Assembly: GCA_030630015.1 (NCBI GenBank)
Contig: DAOVNV010000021.1
Span: forward strand, 1 to 15,647
Length of the DNA stretch: 15,647 bases
Source of the DNA: Desulfuromonadales bacterium
GTDB taxonomy: Bacteria > Desulfobacterota > Desulfuromonadia > Desulfuromonadales > BM103
Direction of reading: 5' to 3'
Part shown: positions 7,186 through 14,071 of the stretch, one piece after another
Layout of the letters: each line of letters begins with the position of its first letter
Numbering within the stretch: the stretch's first letter is position 1
Made by a program: the position numbers and the translations under genes
The notes under the pieces: model-generated
Told to the model about the DNA's origin: nothing
The model's database searches: none
Seen by the model: the letters and a program-made list of their open reading frames with translations, nothing else

Positions 7186-7270
7186 CCATCCTGCACCGGG
7201 AAAACCATGGGCTTTGCATTTGCCTGAGAATCTCCCGGAAACTACCCGTCCAGAAAGGAAACCCCTGACA

Positions 7271-8134
7271 ATGACCGACCAAAGCGCCTGCGACAGCTGC
7301 AGTGTCTCTTCCTGCTCAGCCAAGTCGCGCAGCCCCCAGGAAAACGACGAACAATTTCAAACACGCCAGCGCCTCGAAAGCCGTCTCTGCAAAATCGGCC
7401 AGAAGCTGATGGTCATGTCCGGCAAAGGCGGCGTCGGCAAAAGCACGATGTCTGTCAGCCTGGCACTGGCCTTGGCCCAAGAGGGTAAAAAGGTCGGACT
7501 GCTCGATGTCGACCTGCACGGGCCCAGTCTGCCGACCATGCTCGGTCTGAACGAGGAGCAGCTCTTTTCGAGTGATGACGGCATCGTCCCGCTCGAGTTC
7601 GAAGGCATCAAGGTCATGTCGATCGGCTTCATGATTGAACGGGTCGACCAGGCCATGATCATGCGCGGACCGATGAAGCACGGCGCAATCCAGCAATTCC
7701 TGGCTGATGTCAACTGGGGAGAGCTTGACTATCTGGTCATCGACTGCCCGCCCGGTACGGGTGATGAGCCGCTCTCCGCAGCACAGTTGCTCGGCGAGGG
7801 CGCCGCAGCGGTTGTCGTCACGACACCCCAGGAGGTCGCCCTGGTCGACGTGGAAAAGTCGATCAGCTTCTGCAACGAACTCAAATTGAATCTGCTCGGG
7901 GTTATTGAGAATATGAGCGGTTTCATCTGCCCGCACTGCGGAGAAGTTTCCGATATTTTCAAGAGCGGCGGCGGAGAGGCCCTTGCAGCCAAACGGGGAG
8001 TTCCCTTTCTCGGCAGCGTTCCCCTCGACCCGCGTATGGTTCTGTCAGGCGACAGCGGCAAGCCCTTCATCCTGGAGCATCCGGACACTGAAGCGGCCCA
8101 GGCTCTGCAGAGTGTGGCCCGCAAGATTATTTAG
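7271..8134 (+). CDS. mrp: Mrp/NBP35-family Fe-S cluster carrier ATPase
   Basis: The protein has 287 residues from the ATG at 7271, chosen because AAGGA lies 11 bases before it; the longer frame from a TTG at 7157 overlaps the promoter. The deviant Walker A GKGGVGKST (51-59) and DVDLHGPSLP (79-88) are typical of the Mrp/ApbC P-loop family. CPHC (C220, C223) is the conserved CxxC that holds a bridging [4Fe-4S] cluster across the dimer. An extra N-terminal Cys group (C7, C10, C15) recalls eukaryotic Nbp35. The MIP18 (DUF59) domain found at the N-terminus of E. coli-type Mrp is absent. It transfers Fe-S clusters to apoproteins in the cytoplasm. A terminator-like hairpin follows, then mntP. Confidence 0.95.
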   Translation: MTDQSACDSCSVSSCSAKSRSPQENDEQFQTRQRLESRLCKIGQKLMVMSGKGGVGKSTMSVSLALALAQEGKKVGLLDVDLHGPSLPTMLGLNEEQLFSSDDGIVPLEFEGIKVMSIGFMIERVDQAMIMRGPMKHGAIQQFLADVNWGELDYLVIDCPPGTGDEPLSAAQLLGEGAAAVVVTTPQEVALVDVEKSISFCNELKLNLLGVIENMSGFICPHCGEVSDIFKSGGGEALAAKRGVPFLGSVPLDPRMVLSGDSGKPFILEHPDTEAAQALQSVARKII

Positions 8135-8164
8135 TTTCCGCATGGAAATGATCTAAAAAACTGC

Positions 8165-8220
8165 AAGGTGCCGGGTATGAACGGGTTGATACCCGCTTTG
8201 AACCCGGCACCTTTTTTTTT
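8165..8220 (+). terminator. Strong terminator hairpin in the mrp-mntP gap
   Basis: A perfect 12-bp stem (aaggtgccgggt at 8165-8176 with acccggcacctt at 8202-8213) has an inner CGGGT/ACCCG hairpin (8182-8186 with 8191-8195) and nine T (8212-8220). It should end mrp transcripts. Because it finishes 11 bases before the mntP ATG, it is also part of any mntP leader. A competing 7-bp pairing (8172-8178 with 8189-8195) would disrupt the outer stem. Confidence 0.9.
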
Positions 8221-8231
8221 GGAACATCGCT

Positions 8232-8789
8232 ATGGGCACACTGACCCTATTCGGCATCGCACTGGCCCTGGCCATGGACGCCTTTGCAGTCGCCCTCGGC
8301 ACAGGCGTGACCCTGAAACGCCTGACCGGCCGCCACATTTTCCGACTCAGCTTTCACTTCGGACTGTTTCAGGCTCTCATGCCTGTCATCGGCTGGCTGG
8401 CAGGGCAAACCCTGGTGCAATGGATTTCCGCCTGGGACCACTGGATTGCCTTTGCCCTGTTGTCTTTGGTCGGCAGCCGCATGATCCGGGAATCCTTCCA
8501 AGACAAGGAGCCCGCTGCCAACGACCCAACCCGTGGCCTGACCCTGGTCATCCTTTCTATTGCCACCAGTATCGACGCCCTGGCCGTCGGCTTCTCCCTG
8601 AGTCTGCTGGGCGTGTCTATCTGGCTGCCGGCCGTCGTCATCGGCCTGGTGGCCGGCGTATTGACCATCATCGGCATGCTGCTCGGCGACCGGATCGGCA
8701 CCCGTTGGGGCTCAAGGGTTGAAATTCTCGGCGGACTGGTCCTGATTGTAATCGGGCTGAAGATCCTCTGGGAGCACACCCTGGGGTAG
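8232..8789 (+). CDS. mntP: Manganese efflux pump MntP
   Basis: The protein has 185 residues, the family's usual size, with six predicted membrane helices in two repeats. The conserved acidic motifs are ALAMDAFAVA (helix 1, Asp16) and ATSIDALAVG (helix 4, Asp115), and the C-terminal GGLVLIVIGLKI is also typical. It exports Mn(II) across the inner membrane to prevent manganese toxicity. The ATG at 8232 starts the first helix exactly where the family does, and no in-frame start exists nearby; the ribosome-binding site is only GGA. The known yybP-ykoY manganese riboswitch, often found before mntP, does not fit in the 97-base gap, and I see no trace of its conserved loops. It converges with the ABC importer on the other strand. 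Confidence 0.94.
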   Translation: MGTLTLFGIALALAMDAFAVALGTGVTLKRLTGRHIFRLSFHFGLFQALMPVIGWLAGQTLVQWISAWDHWIAFALLSLVGSRMIRESFQDKEPAANDPTRGLTLVILSIATSIDALAVGFSLSLLGVSIWLPAVVIGLVAGVLTIIGMLLGDRIGTRWGSRVEILGGLVLIVIGLKILWEHTLG

Positions 8790-8812
8790 CTATAGCAGCC
8801 TGAAACTCTGGA

Positions 8813-8856
8813 TGGACACAATGAAGTTTCCATATGGGAAACGAGCTAAGTGTCCA
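8813..8856. terminator. Nested inverted repeat between converging mntP and permease genes
   Basis: tggacac (8813-8819) pairs with gtgtcca (8850-8856), and inside it gtttcc (8826-8831) pairs with ggaaac (8837-8842). The structure spans the junction of the two converging genes, its right arm lying in the end of the permease gene. There is no T-tract, so termination is uncertain. Confidence 0.3.
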
Positions 8857-10531
8857 CGACCTCCATGCGGGTCAGTTTCTTTCCGATCAAGGTTGCCGCG
8901 ACGACGAGAGTAGAAGAAAGAAAAATCATCATGATGCCCAGTGCGGAAAGCTTCCCCCACAAACCGTCTTCAGCAAAATGCAGAATCTGAACAGCCAGCA
9001 CTTCCGACCCGGGCCGGGAAAGGACAACCGACAGAGACAACTCACGGACAAACATGGTCGCCATCAGGATCCATCCCGAAACAATCCCGGGGACCAGAAG
9101 CGGAATGACAATACGCCGCATGGTGTAAAAGGTGCTCGCGCCGCAGATCCTGGAAGACTCTTCCAGATGATCGTGAATCTGGACAAAAGCACTGGAGATC
9201 GGTCTGACGCCATACGGAAGATAGGTGGCGATATAACCGATCAGCAGCGCCCAGATCGTGCCGTACAATGGCGTCTGCACGAAAAACCACATAAAACCGA
9301 CCCCGATAACGATGCCGGGAAAGGAAAAAGATAGAAAGCTCAACGATTCAAGAATGCCTGATGCTTTCGAACGGACCTTGACGATCACATAGGAGACGAA
9401 AATCGACAGGACAACGCCCAGAGTGGCCCCCACCACACCCAAGGTAAGACTGTTTCTGATCGACAGCAGCGAAATCGGATCTTTAAGCACATCAATCCAG
9501 TTATTCCAGCTCATCATAGCAAAGGCCCTGGCGCTCGGCACCATGGAATATGGCAGCATGGACGTGTAAAAGAGGACCAGAACCGGCAGAACAATCAGCA
9601 CGAAACAGAGCAGTCCGACGATGAGAAAAACGGGAAACTTGTACTGTTTGAGATCGAGCAGGGTCGGCTTGAAACCACGACTCGAAACTGTGACAAACTT
9701 GCCGCGTTCGGAGGTCAGGTAGCGGTAAACGTAGATGAGCGCGATGGACGCGACAAGGGCACTCATACCGATCGCTGCAGCTTTACCGAAGTCAGCGGCG
9801 AAACCACTGGAGATGCTTCGATAAATATAGGTGGAGAGTACGTAAATTCTTCCCGGCATCCCAACCACCGAGGGCACGGCAAAAGAAGCCAGACTCCTGA
9901 CGACAACTAGTATCGCCGCAGCCAGGATTGCCGGGCGCAGGACCGGAAGTGTCACTCGAAAAAGGGTGCGCAGAACCGACGCCCCGCAGACCTTCGAAGA
10001 CTCCTCCAGGGTGACATCAAATGCTCTCATGGCTGGTGCAATGATCAGATAGGCAATCGGCAGGTCAAGAAGCCCTTCCACAAGGATCATCCCCGGCAAG
10101 GTATAGATATTGAAGAACGCCCCGTCTAAACCGAACATCTGCATCAGAAAACGGTTCAAAATCCCGTTGCTGGGGTTGAGCAGCAGAACCCAACTAACCG
10201 AGAACAGGATGTGCGGAATCATCATCGGTATAATTGAGATGATTGAGAAAAGGAATTTAAACGGTAGGTTGGTTCGGGTATTGACGTAAGCCAGAAAGAG
10301 CGCCAGGGTTGTCGCAACCAGGGCTGACCCTACAGTAAAGATTATTGTATTGAGAAGGACCTCTCTCAGAATTGGATCAGTATAACCCTCGATATACTTA
10401 TCCAGTGTGAAACTGCCAAAGGATGTCAGTCCTTCAGAAAAACTTCCAAACAGGAGCATCAGAACAGGACAGACCGTCAGAAAACCAACGATCAGAATAA
10501 GAGAAAAAGTCAAGGACGGCTTTTTAAACAT
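8846..10531 (-). CDS. Fused double ABC permease of the Fe(III)-type (FbpB-like) importer
   Basis: The protein has 561 residues with about twelve hydrophobic segments in two homologous halves. Each half carries the cytoplasmic EAA loop that contacts the ATPase: EESSKVCGASVLRTLFRVTLP-like at about 176-196 and EESSRICGASTFYTMRRIVIP-like at 457-477. The shared ESS-CGAS core shows that the two halves arose by duplication. Single-chain double permeases are the rule in the FbpB/SfuB/ThiP group of inner-membrane importers. It lies 11 bases after the ATPase gene on the same strand with a weak ribosome-binding site, so translation may be coupled. Substrate cannot be read from the sequence; Fe(III), thiamine-like, polyamine or phosphonate ligands are all handled by relatives. 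Confidence 0.92.
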   Translation of the reverse strand: MFKKPSLTFSLILIVGFLTVCPVLMLLFGSFSEGLTSFGSFTLDKYIEGYTDPILREVLLNTIIFTVGSALVATTLALFLAYVNTRTNLPFKFLFSIISIIPMMIPHILFSVSWVLLLNPSNGILNRFLMQMFGLDGAFFNIYTLPGMILVEGLLDLPIAYLIIAPAMRAFDVTLEESSKVCGASVLRTLFRVTLPVLRPAILAAAILVVVRSLASFAVPSVVGMPGRIYVLSTYIYRSISSGFAADFGKAAAIGMSALVASIALIYVYRYLTSERGKFVTVSSRGFKPTLLDLKQYKFPVFLIVGLLCFVLIVLPVLVLFYTSMLPYSMVPSARAFAMMSWNNWIDVLKDPISLLSIRNSLTLGVVGATLGVVLSIFVSYVIVKVRSKASGILESLSFLSFSFPGIVIGVGFMWFFVQTPLYGTIWALLIGYIATYLPYGVRPISSAFVQIHDHLEESSRICGASTFYTMRRIVIPLLVPGIVSGWILMATMFVRELSLSVVLSRPGSEVLAVQILHFAEDGLWGKLSALGIMMIFLSSTLVVAATLIGKKLTRMEVVDT

Positions 10532-10542
10532 GTCTTGGCCCG

Positions 10543-11631
10543 TTAAACTGGCAGCAGGAAGCAGTGGTCAGGATCGAAAGAGATATAGATTTCATCCCCT
10601 TCCGTTATGTCCTCGGTCGGTTCGATGGTGGTCGTCAACAGAGTGTCGCCGATGCGGACTTCACCCTCGTAAGCCTCACCGATAAACACCAGGGTCTCCA
10701 GTTTGCCGCAGAAGACGTTTTTACCCTCCCCTACTTCGGTTGTCGCAAGCTTCATGAATTCAGGGCGGATGCACAACATGGCTTCCTGCCCGGGAGCAAT
10801 TTTCTGACTGTTCAGCCCCACGATCTGGCCTATAGCGGAATCAAAAACCGCGTGGTTCCCTTCCTCGCGAATAACCTTCCCCTTGATCAGGTTGGCGCGG
10901 CCAATGAAGTCTGCAACAAAACGATGATCAGAATTAAAATATATCTTTTTGGGGCTGCCGATCTCAACGATCCTGCCGGCGCGCATCACCGCAATGTGAT
11001 CGGACAGGGCAAGAGCCTCAATTCTGTCATGGGTCACGTAGACCGCGGTTATTTTCAGTTCACTTAAGAATCGACGTAATTCTTTCCTGGTATCTTCTCG
11101 CAGTTTTGCATCCAGATTGCTTAAAGGCTCATCAAACAGAATGACCTTGGGCTCCGCCACGAGTGCCCGAGCCAAGGCCACGCGCTGCTGCTGCCCGCCA
11201 CTGAGCTTGGTCGCCGGACGGCCCTCGAATCCGTCCAGTTGCACGAATCCGAGCACCTTCCTGACCTTGCTTCGGATTTGTTCTTTGGGCAGCTTTCTGG
11301 TCTGAAGCGGATAAGCCACATTGTCGAATACGGTCATATGCGGCCAGATCGCGTAGGTCTGAAAAACCATGCCGAGGCCACGTTTTTCCGGCGGAACAAA
11401 AATCTTCTTCTCGCTCGACCAGACCAGCTGGTCACCGATCATGATCTCCCCGCCATCAGGGTTTTCCAGCCCCACGACACATCTCAGCAAGGTAGTTTTG
11501 CCGCAGCCGCTCGGCCCGAGCAGAGTGAAAATTTCGTTGGCTGGAATGGTCAGGTCGACTTTATCCAGGGCCTTGATCTGCTTGCCTTCCGAATAGTAGT
11601 TCCTGATCAGTCCCTTGATACGGATTTCCAT
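10543..11631 (-). CDS. ABC transporter ATP-binding protein (FbpC/PotA type)
   Basis: The protein has 362 residues. Walker A is GPSGCGKTT (39-47), Q-loop Gln91, signature LSGGQQQR (143-150), Walker B VILFDEP (163-169) and H-loop His201. The C-terminal part (about 240-362) is a TOBE-like regulatory domain, as in FbpC, PotA and CysA, giving the length of the CUT1/Fe(III)/polyamine group. It powers the double permease downstream. The ATG at 11631 is preceded by GAGG, 5 bases away. An intrinsic terminator lies between it and the upstream binding-protein gene, so its expression probably depends on partial readthrough. Confidence 0.95.
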   Translation of the reverse strand: MEIRIKGLIRNYYSEGKQIKALDKVDLTIPANEIFTLLGPSGCGKTTLLRCVVGLENPDGGEIMIGDQLVWSSEKKIFVPPEKRGLGMVFQTYAIWPHMTVFDNVAYPLQTRKLPKEQIRSKVRKVLGFVQLDGFEGRPATKLSGGQQQRVALARALVAEPKVILFDEPLSNLDAKLREDTRKELRRFLSELKITAVYVTHDRIEALALSDHIAVMRAGRIVEIGSPKKIYFNSDHRFVADFIGRANLIKGKVIREEGNHAVFDSAIGQIVGLNSQKIAPGQEAMLCIRPEFMKLATTEVGEGKNVFCGKLETLVFIGEAYEGEVRIGDTLLTTTIEPTEDITEGDEIYISFDPDHCFLLPV

Positions 11632-11646
11632 GTGTCCTCAATTCAG

Positions 11647-11678
11647 AAAAAACGGGACCGGGATGACCCGGTCCCGTT
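11647..11678 (-). terminator. Intra-operon terminator between binding-protein and ATPase genes
   Basis: A perfect 12-bp stem (aacgggaccggg at 11651-11662 with cccggtcccgtt at 11667-11678, loop ATGA) is followed on the minus strand by six T (11652-11647, the first two within the stem). It lies 35 bases past the stop of the binding-protein gene and ends 15 bases before the ATPase ATG. It probably keeps the binding protein in excess over the membrane parts. Confidence 0.9.
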
Positions 11679-11712
11679 CGTGACCACCCAACATGCAAAG
11701 GTCAGCAGCGGG

Positions 11713-12702
11713 CTATTTACCATAGAAAATTTTCTTGAATTCATTACCCCAAGAGTGAATCTCCTCATCGGACAGTTCCCTGATCGGCAGGACCTTGACA
11801 TCACTGATGCCGTCAATTGGCGGAAACACCCCGGGAGCCAGCACATATTCACCGACCTTATCGGCCAGCATCTTCATGGCGTCCCTGGTCAGCCAGTAAT
11901 CCATGAAATGTCTGGCCGCATTGGGATGTGGAGCCTTGGCGGAAATCGCGATTCCCCTTGGAGAGCCAAGCAGGGTATCCACCCTGGCCCAATCCAGCGG
12001 CGCAGGAGCTTTTGTGATGATGTATTTCGGCATGGAAATCGCCAGGTGTTTCTCACCGCTCTCCACCGGAGCCGGAGTGGGGCCAAAAGATTTGACAAAC
12101 ATAGGCCTATTGGCTGCAAGCCCCTTGACGAATTTTAGCCAGGCCTCATCTGACGGAAAAATCTTGTTCTCCTTCAGACCCACCAGCCAGGTAATGGTCG
12201 TAGCGTGTAACGAGGGATCAGGCATGACGATCTTGTCAAACCATTTCGGATCGGTGAGATCTTCATAGCGGGTGGGAACATCTTCCGGCTTGACCATTTC
12301 CTTGTTGTAGATCATTGCAACATACTCGATGCCGAATTGCACAATGGTGTCATCCTGCTGTGCCCAATCGGGGTAACCCGTTGCGGATGGAGACTTGTAG
12401 GCAACCAGAACACCTTTATCCTTGAGGATTTTCATAACCGGCAGGGGTGCCTGGAGAACATCGGCCTGCAGTTTGCCGGCAGCATGTTCGGTCAATATGG
12501 TTGCCAGGTATTTGGAGGTGGAAATCCGAGTGTATATTCCTTTGATCCCCTGGGAGGAACTATATTCCTCCACAATCGGTTGTATTGCCGTGATGTTGGC
12601 ATAAAAGTTCACCTGACCTTCGCTTTTTGCTTTAACCAGATCCGCCGCGAAGACGCTTGGAACCAGGAAGAGACCCAACAATAAAATTGAAAGTTTTTTC
12701 AT
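11713..12702 (-). CDS. Periplasmic substrate-binding protein, Fe(III)-type (COG1840-like)
   Basis: The protein has 329 residues from the ATG at 12702. That start gives a textbook signal peptide (MKKLSILLLGLFLVPSVFAA) and has AAAGGAG 8 bases before it; the frame stays open 19 codons further upstream but without signal logic. The mature part reads as a type 2 periplasmic-binding fold: an opening strand (EGQVNFYANI), a middle YNKEMV-PEDVPTRYEDLTDPKW segment typical of iron and polyamine binding proteins, and a C-terminal PNAARHFMDYWLT segment. The paired tyrosines that bind Fe(III) in FbpA are not obvious, so the ligand is open. It is the first gene of the importer operon. Confidence 0.88.
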   Translation of the reverse strand: MKKLSILLLGLFLVPSVFAADLVKAKSEGQVNFYANITAIQPIVEEYSSSQGIKGIYTRISTSKYLATILTEHAAGKLQADVLQAPLPVMKILKDKGVLVAYKSPSATGYPDWAQQDDTIVQFGIEYVAMIYNKEMVKPEDVPTRYEDLTDPKWFDKIVMPDPSLHATTITWLVGLKENKIFPSDEAWLKFVKGLAANRPMFVKSFGPTPAPVESGEKHLAISMPKYIITKAPAPLDWARVDTLLGSPRGIAISAKAPHPNAARHFMDYWLTRDAMKMLADKVGEYVLAPGVFPPIDGISDVKVLPIRELSDEEIHSWGNEFKKIFYGK

Positions 12703-12764
12703 TTTCCCAACTCCTTTTTTTGTAATGAAGAATGAGCCTGTCGGATGATAGTCACACACTGAAC

Positions 12765-12793
12765 TATATAGAAATAAAACATAAAACTGACGA
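12765..12793 (-). promoter_or_regulatory. Likely promoter of the ABC importer operon
   Basis: On the minus strand TCGTCA (12793-12788), 17 bases and TATATA (12770-12765) lie about 63 bases before the ATG. The -35 box is weak and overlaps one copy of a direct repeat, which fits an activator-dependent promoter. Confidence 0.5.
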
Positions 12794-12820
12794 AATGCAA
12801 TGAGAGTTGGTCGAAATGCA
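12791..12820 (-). repeat. Direct repeat TGCATTTCG, 21-base period, at the importer promoter
   Basis: Two identical 9-base copies (minus strand; 12820-12812 and 12799-12791) are spaced by exactly 21 bases, two helical turns, and the second overlaps the putative -35 box. The arrangement resembles tandem sites of response-regulator-type activators. The binding protein is unknown. Confidence 0.5.
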
Positions 12821-12897
12821 TGACCTTTGTCGACTGGAGCCTTCAGTAGATTCTCTGGGTTACAAAATCAGGAAAACGTTCTTTCCCTCGGGGGGTC

Positions 12898-12920
12898 AAA
12901 AAAACCGACCTAAGGGTCGG
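12898..12920 (-). terminator. Rho-independent terminator downstream of the PHP gene
   Basis: On the minus strand a 6-bp stem (ccgacc at 12905-12910 with ggtcgg at 12915-12920, four-base loop) is followed by seven T (12904-12898). It lies 135 bases past the PHP stop, leaving an unusually long 3' untranslated segment. Confidence 0.85.
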
Positions 12921-13055
12921 CGCGTTAAGCTTACCATTTTCTTATTATCCCACCTTCGCCCCCCACAAAGTAGAATAGCTGTTTATCATCACCGCCGAAT
13001 CCATCCCGACATATCGAGCAAGTCGTTTGGATCTCCCGAGAGTTAAACCGGGTGT

Positions 13056-13919
13056 TCATATCTGCCAAGGTGCCGATACAGCCCGGATTTCCTCAACACA
13101 AAGATAAGGAATTTTCAGGTTTCCCCAACCCTTGCCGAGTTCAATCCCGTTTGGCTCAGGTCGATGAAAATCGGACCCCCCAGTGATGACCAGATTGCGC
13201 CGGCGGGCAAGGGTCAGATGACGGTCAATGGTCGCATTGTCGGCTCCCGAGTTATAAACCTCCAGCCCATCCAGTCCCAGATCGATGAATTCATCAACCA
13301 ACTGCTCCAAGCCGTTTTCGGAAACCTCTATAAACGGCGGATGTGCCAGAACCGCACAGCCACCGGCAGCATGCAACATGTCAATTGCCTCATCCACCGG
13401 GAAATAACGCTTGGGAACGTTGCAGGGGACCAAGTAGCGCTGAAAAGCCTCTTCCATGCTGCGTACGCAACCGGCATTCACCAGGGCCTGTCCGATATGC
13501 GGGCGCCCCAGAGTGCCGCCGGCCAAGGCAGTGATCTCACCAAAATCGAGCGGCTGGTATTTCTGTTCAGACAGCCTTGCGTTGACTCTCTCCAGGATCT
13601 GACGGTTGCGGTTGGCCCGGAAATCCCTGAAATCCTGCAGTGCCCGACACAAGGCTGCGTCATTATGATCGAAATCGTAACCGAGCAGATGGATATCCTG
13701 GTGCTCTTGCCAGACAACCGAGAGTTCCACGCCCGACATAACCTCAACACCAGCCTGTCGACCTGCGGCTATCGCCTCTGGGATGCCATCCACATTGTCA
13801 TGATCAGCAATGGCAATCGCGCGCAAACCCAGCCCGGCGGCCCTGGCCACCAGTTCGGTGGGCGTCAGGACACCATCGGAAAAAGTGCTGTGGAGGTGTA
13901 GGTCGACGAGATCTCGCAT
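13056..13919 (-). CDS. PHP-domain phosphoesterase (TrpH/YciV, RNase AM-like)
   Basis: The protein has 287 residues, the family's normal size. The metal-binding motifs of the PHP fold are all present: DLHLHSTFSDG (6-16; H8, H10, D15), ADHDN (39-43; H40), GVE (63-65), GRPHI (138-142; H141), LAHP (191-194; H193) and GSDFH (248-252; D250, H252). Characterised relatives remove phosphate from 3',5'-nucleoside bisphosphates (pAp) or trim 5' ends of small RNAs one nucleotide at a time. Which activity applies here is not decided by sequence. The ATG at 13919 has AGGA 7 bases upstream. A long hairpin followed by seven U lies immediately before this ribosome-binding site. It is divergent from the Dpp/Opp ATPases. 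Confidence 0.93.
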   Translation of the reverse strand: MRDLVDLHLHSTFSDGVLTPTELVARAAGLGLRAIAIADHDNVDGIPEAIAAGRQAGVEVMSGVELSVVWQEHQDIHLLGYDFDHNDAALCRALQDFRDFRANRNRQILERVNARLSEQKYQPLDFGEITALAGGTLGRPHIGQALVNAGCVRSMEEAFQRYLVPCNVPKRYFPVDEAIDMLHAAGGCAVLAHPPFIEVSENGLEQLVDEFIDLGLDGLEVYNSGADNATIDRHLTLARRRNLVITGGSDFHRPEPNGIELGKGWGNLKIPYLCVEEIRAVSAPWQI

Positions 13920-13943
13920 GCTTCCATCCTATCATAAAAAAAC

Positions 13944-14071
13944 GGGACGCGGGACGAGGGACGCGGGACGAGGAAATCAAAAAAACTTTCACCCCTACCG
14001 TCAGCCGTCAGCCTTCTTACCGCGCTTGATTTGAAAGGTTTTCGCGTCCCTCGTCCCTCGTCCCGCGTCCC
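13944..14071. repeat. Inverted repeat built of GGGACGM heptamers
   Basis: The left arm (13944-13971) is four tandem heptamers, GGGACGC or GGGACGA in the order C, A, C, A. The right arm (14044-14071) is four copies in the opposite orientation. Arms pair over 28 bases with 26 matches, around a 72-base centre that itself holds CCGTCAG twice (13998-14011) and complementary AT-rich pieces (AAATCAA and TTGATTT). It fills most of the 224-base gap between divergent genes. Seven A at 13936-13942 make the minus-strand transcript hairpin terminator-like. Confidence 0.85.

Larger units (their letters stand above)
12703..13055. other. 353-base intergenic region between the PHP gene and the importer
   Basis: No credible gene was seen here; a 79-codon plus-strand frame (12807-13046) has no ribosome-binding site and no protein-like composition. 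The region holds, in minus-strand order, about 135 bases after the PHP stop, a terminator (12920-12898), about 78 bases of AT-rich DNA, the direct repeat, the promoter and a short leader with the ribosome-binding site. I looked for TPP, cobalamin, c-di-GMP and yybP-ykoY riboswitch cores and found none. Confidence 0.6.

Noticed and set aside
7221..7262. TPP riboswitch-like CTGAGAATCTCCC before mrp
   Set aside because: The second conserved half of the TPP aptamer (ACCTGAT and the following GGATAATGCC-like part) is missing, and the space before the ATG is too short.
7157..7270. Longer N-terminus for Mrp starting at a TTG in the same frame
   Set aside because: It overlaps the -35 box TTGACA, has no ribosome-binding site, and its residues do not resemble Mrp; the ATG at 7271 has AAGGA at a suitable distance.
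12703..12759. Longer binding-protein N-terminus from 12759
   Set aside because: It puts 19 charged residues before a perfect signal peptide and ignores the strong AAAGGAG before the ATG at 12702.
12807..13046. 79-codon plus-strand open frame in the long intergenic region
   Set aside because: It has no ribosome-binding site and no protein-like pattern, and it crosses the minus-strand terminator and promoter elements.
13944..14071. CRISPR array reading of the GGGACGM repeats
   Set aside because: Units are 7 bases with no spacers, and the two arrays face each other; no cas gene is present.
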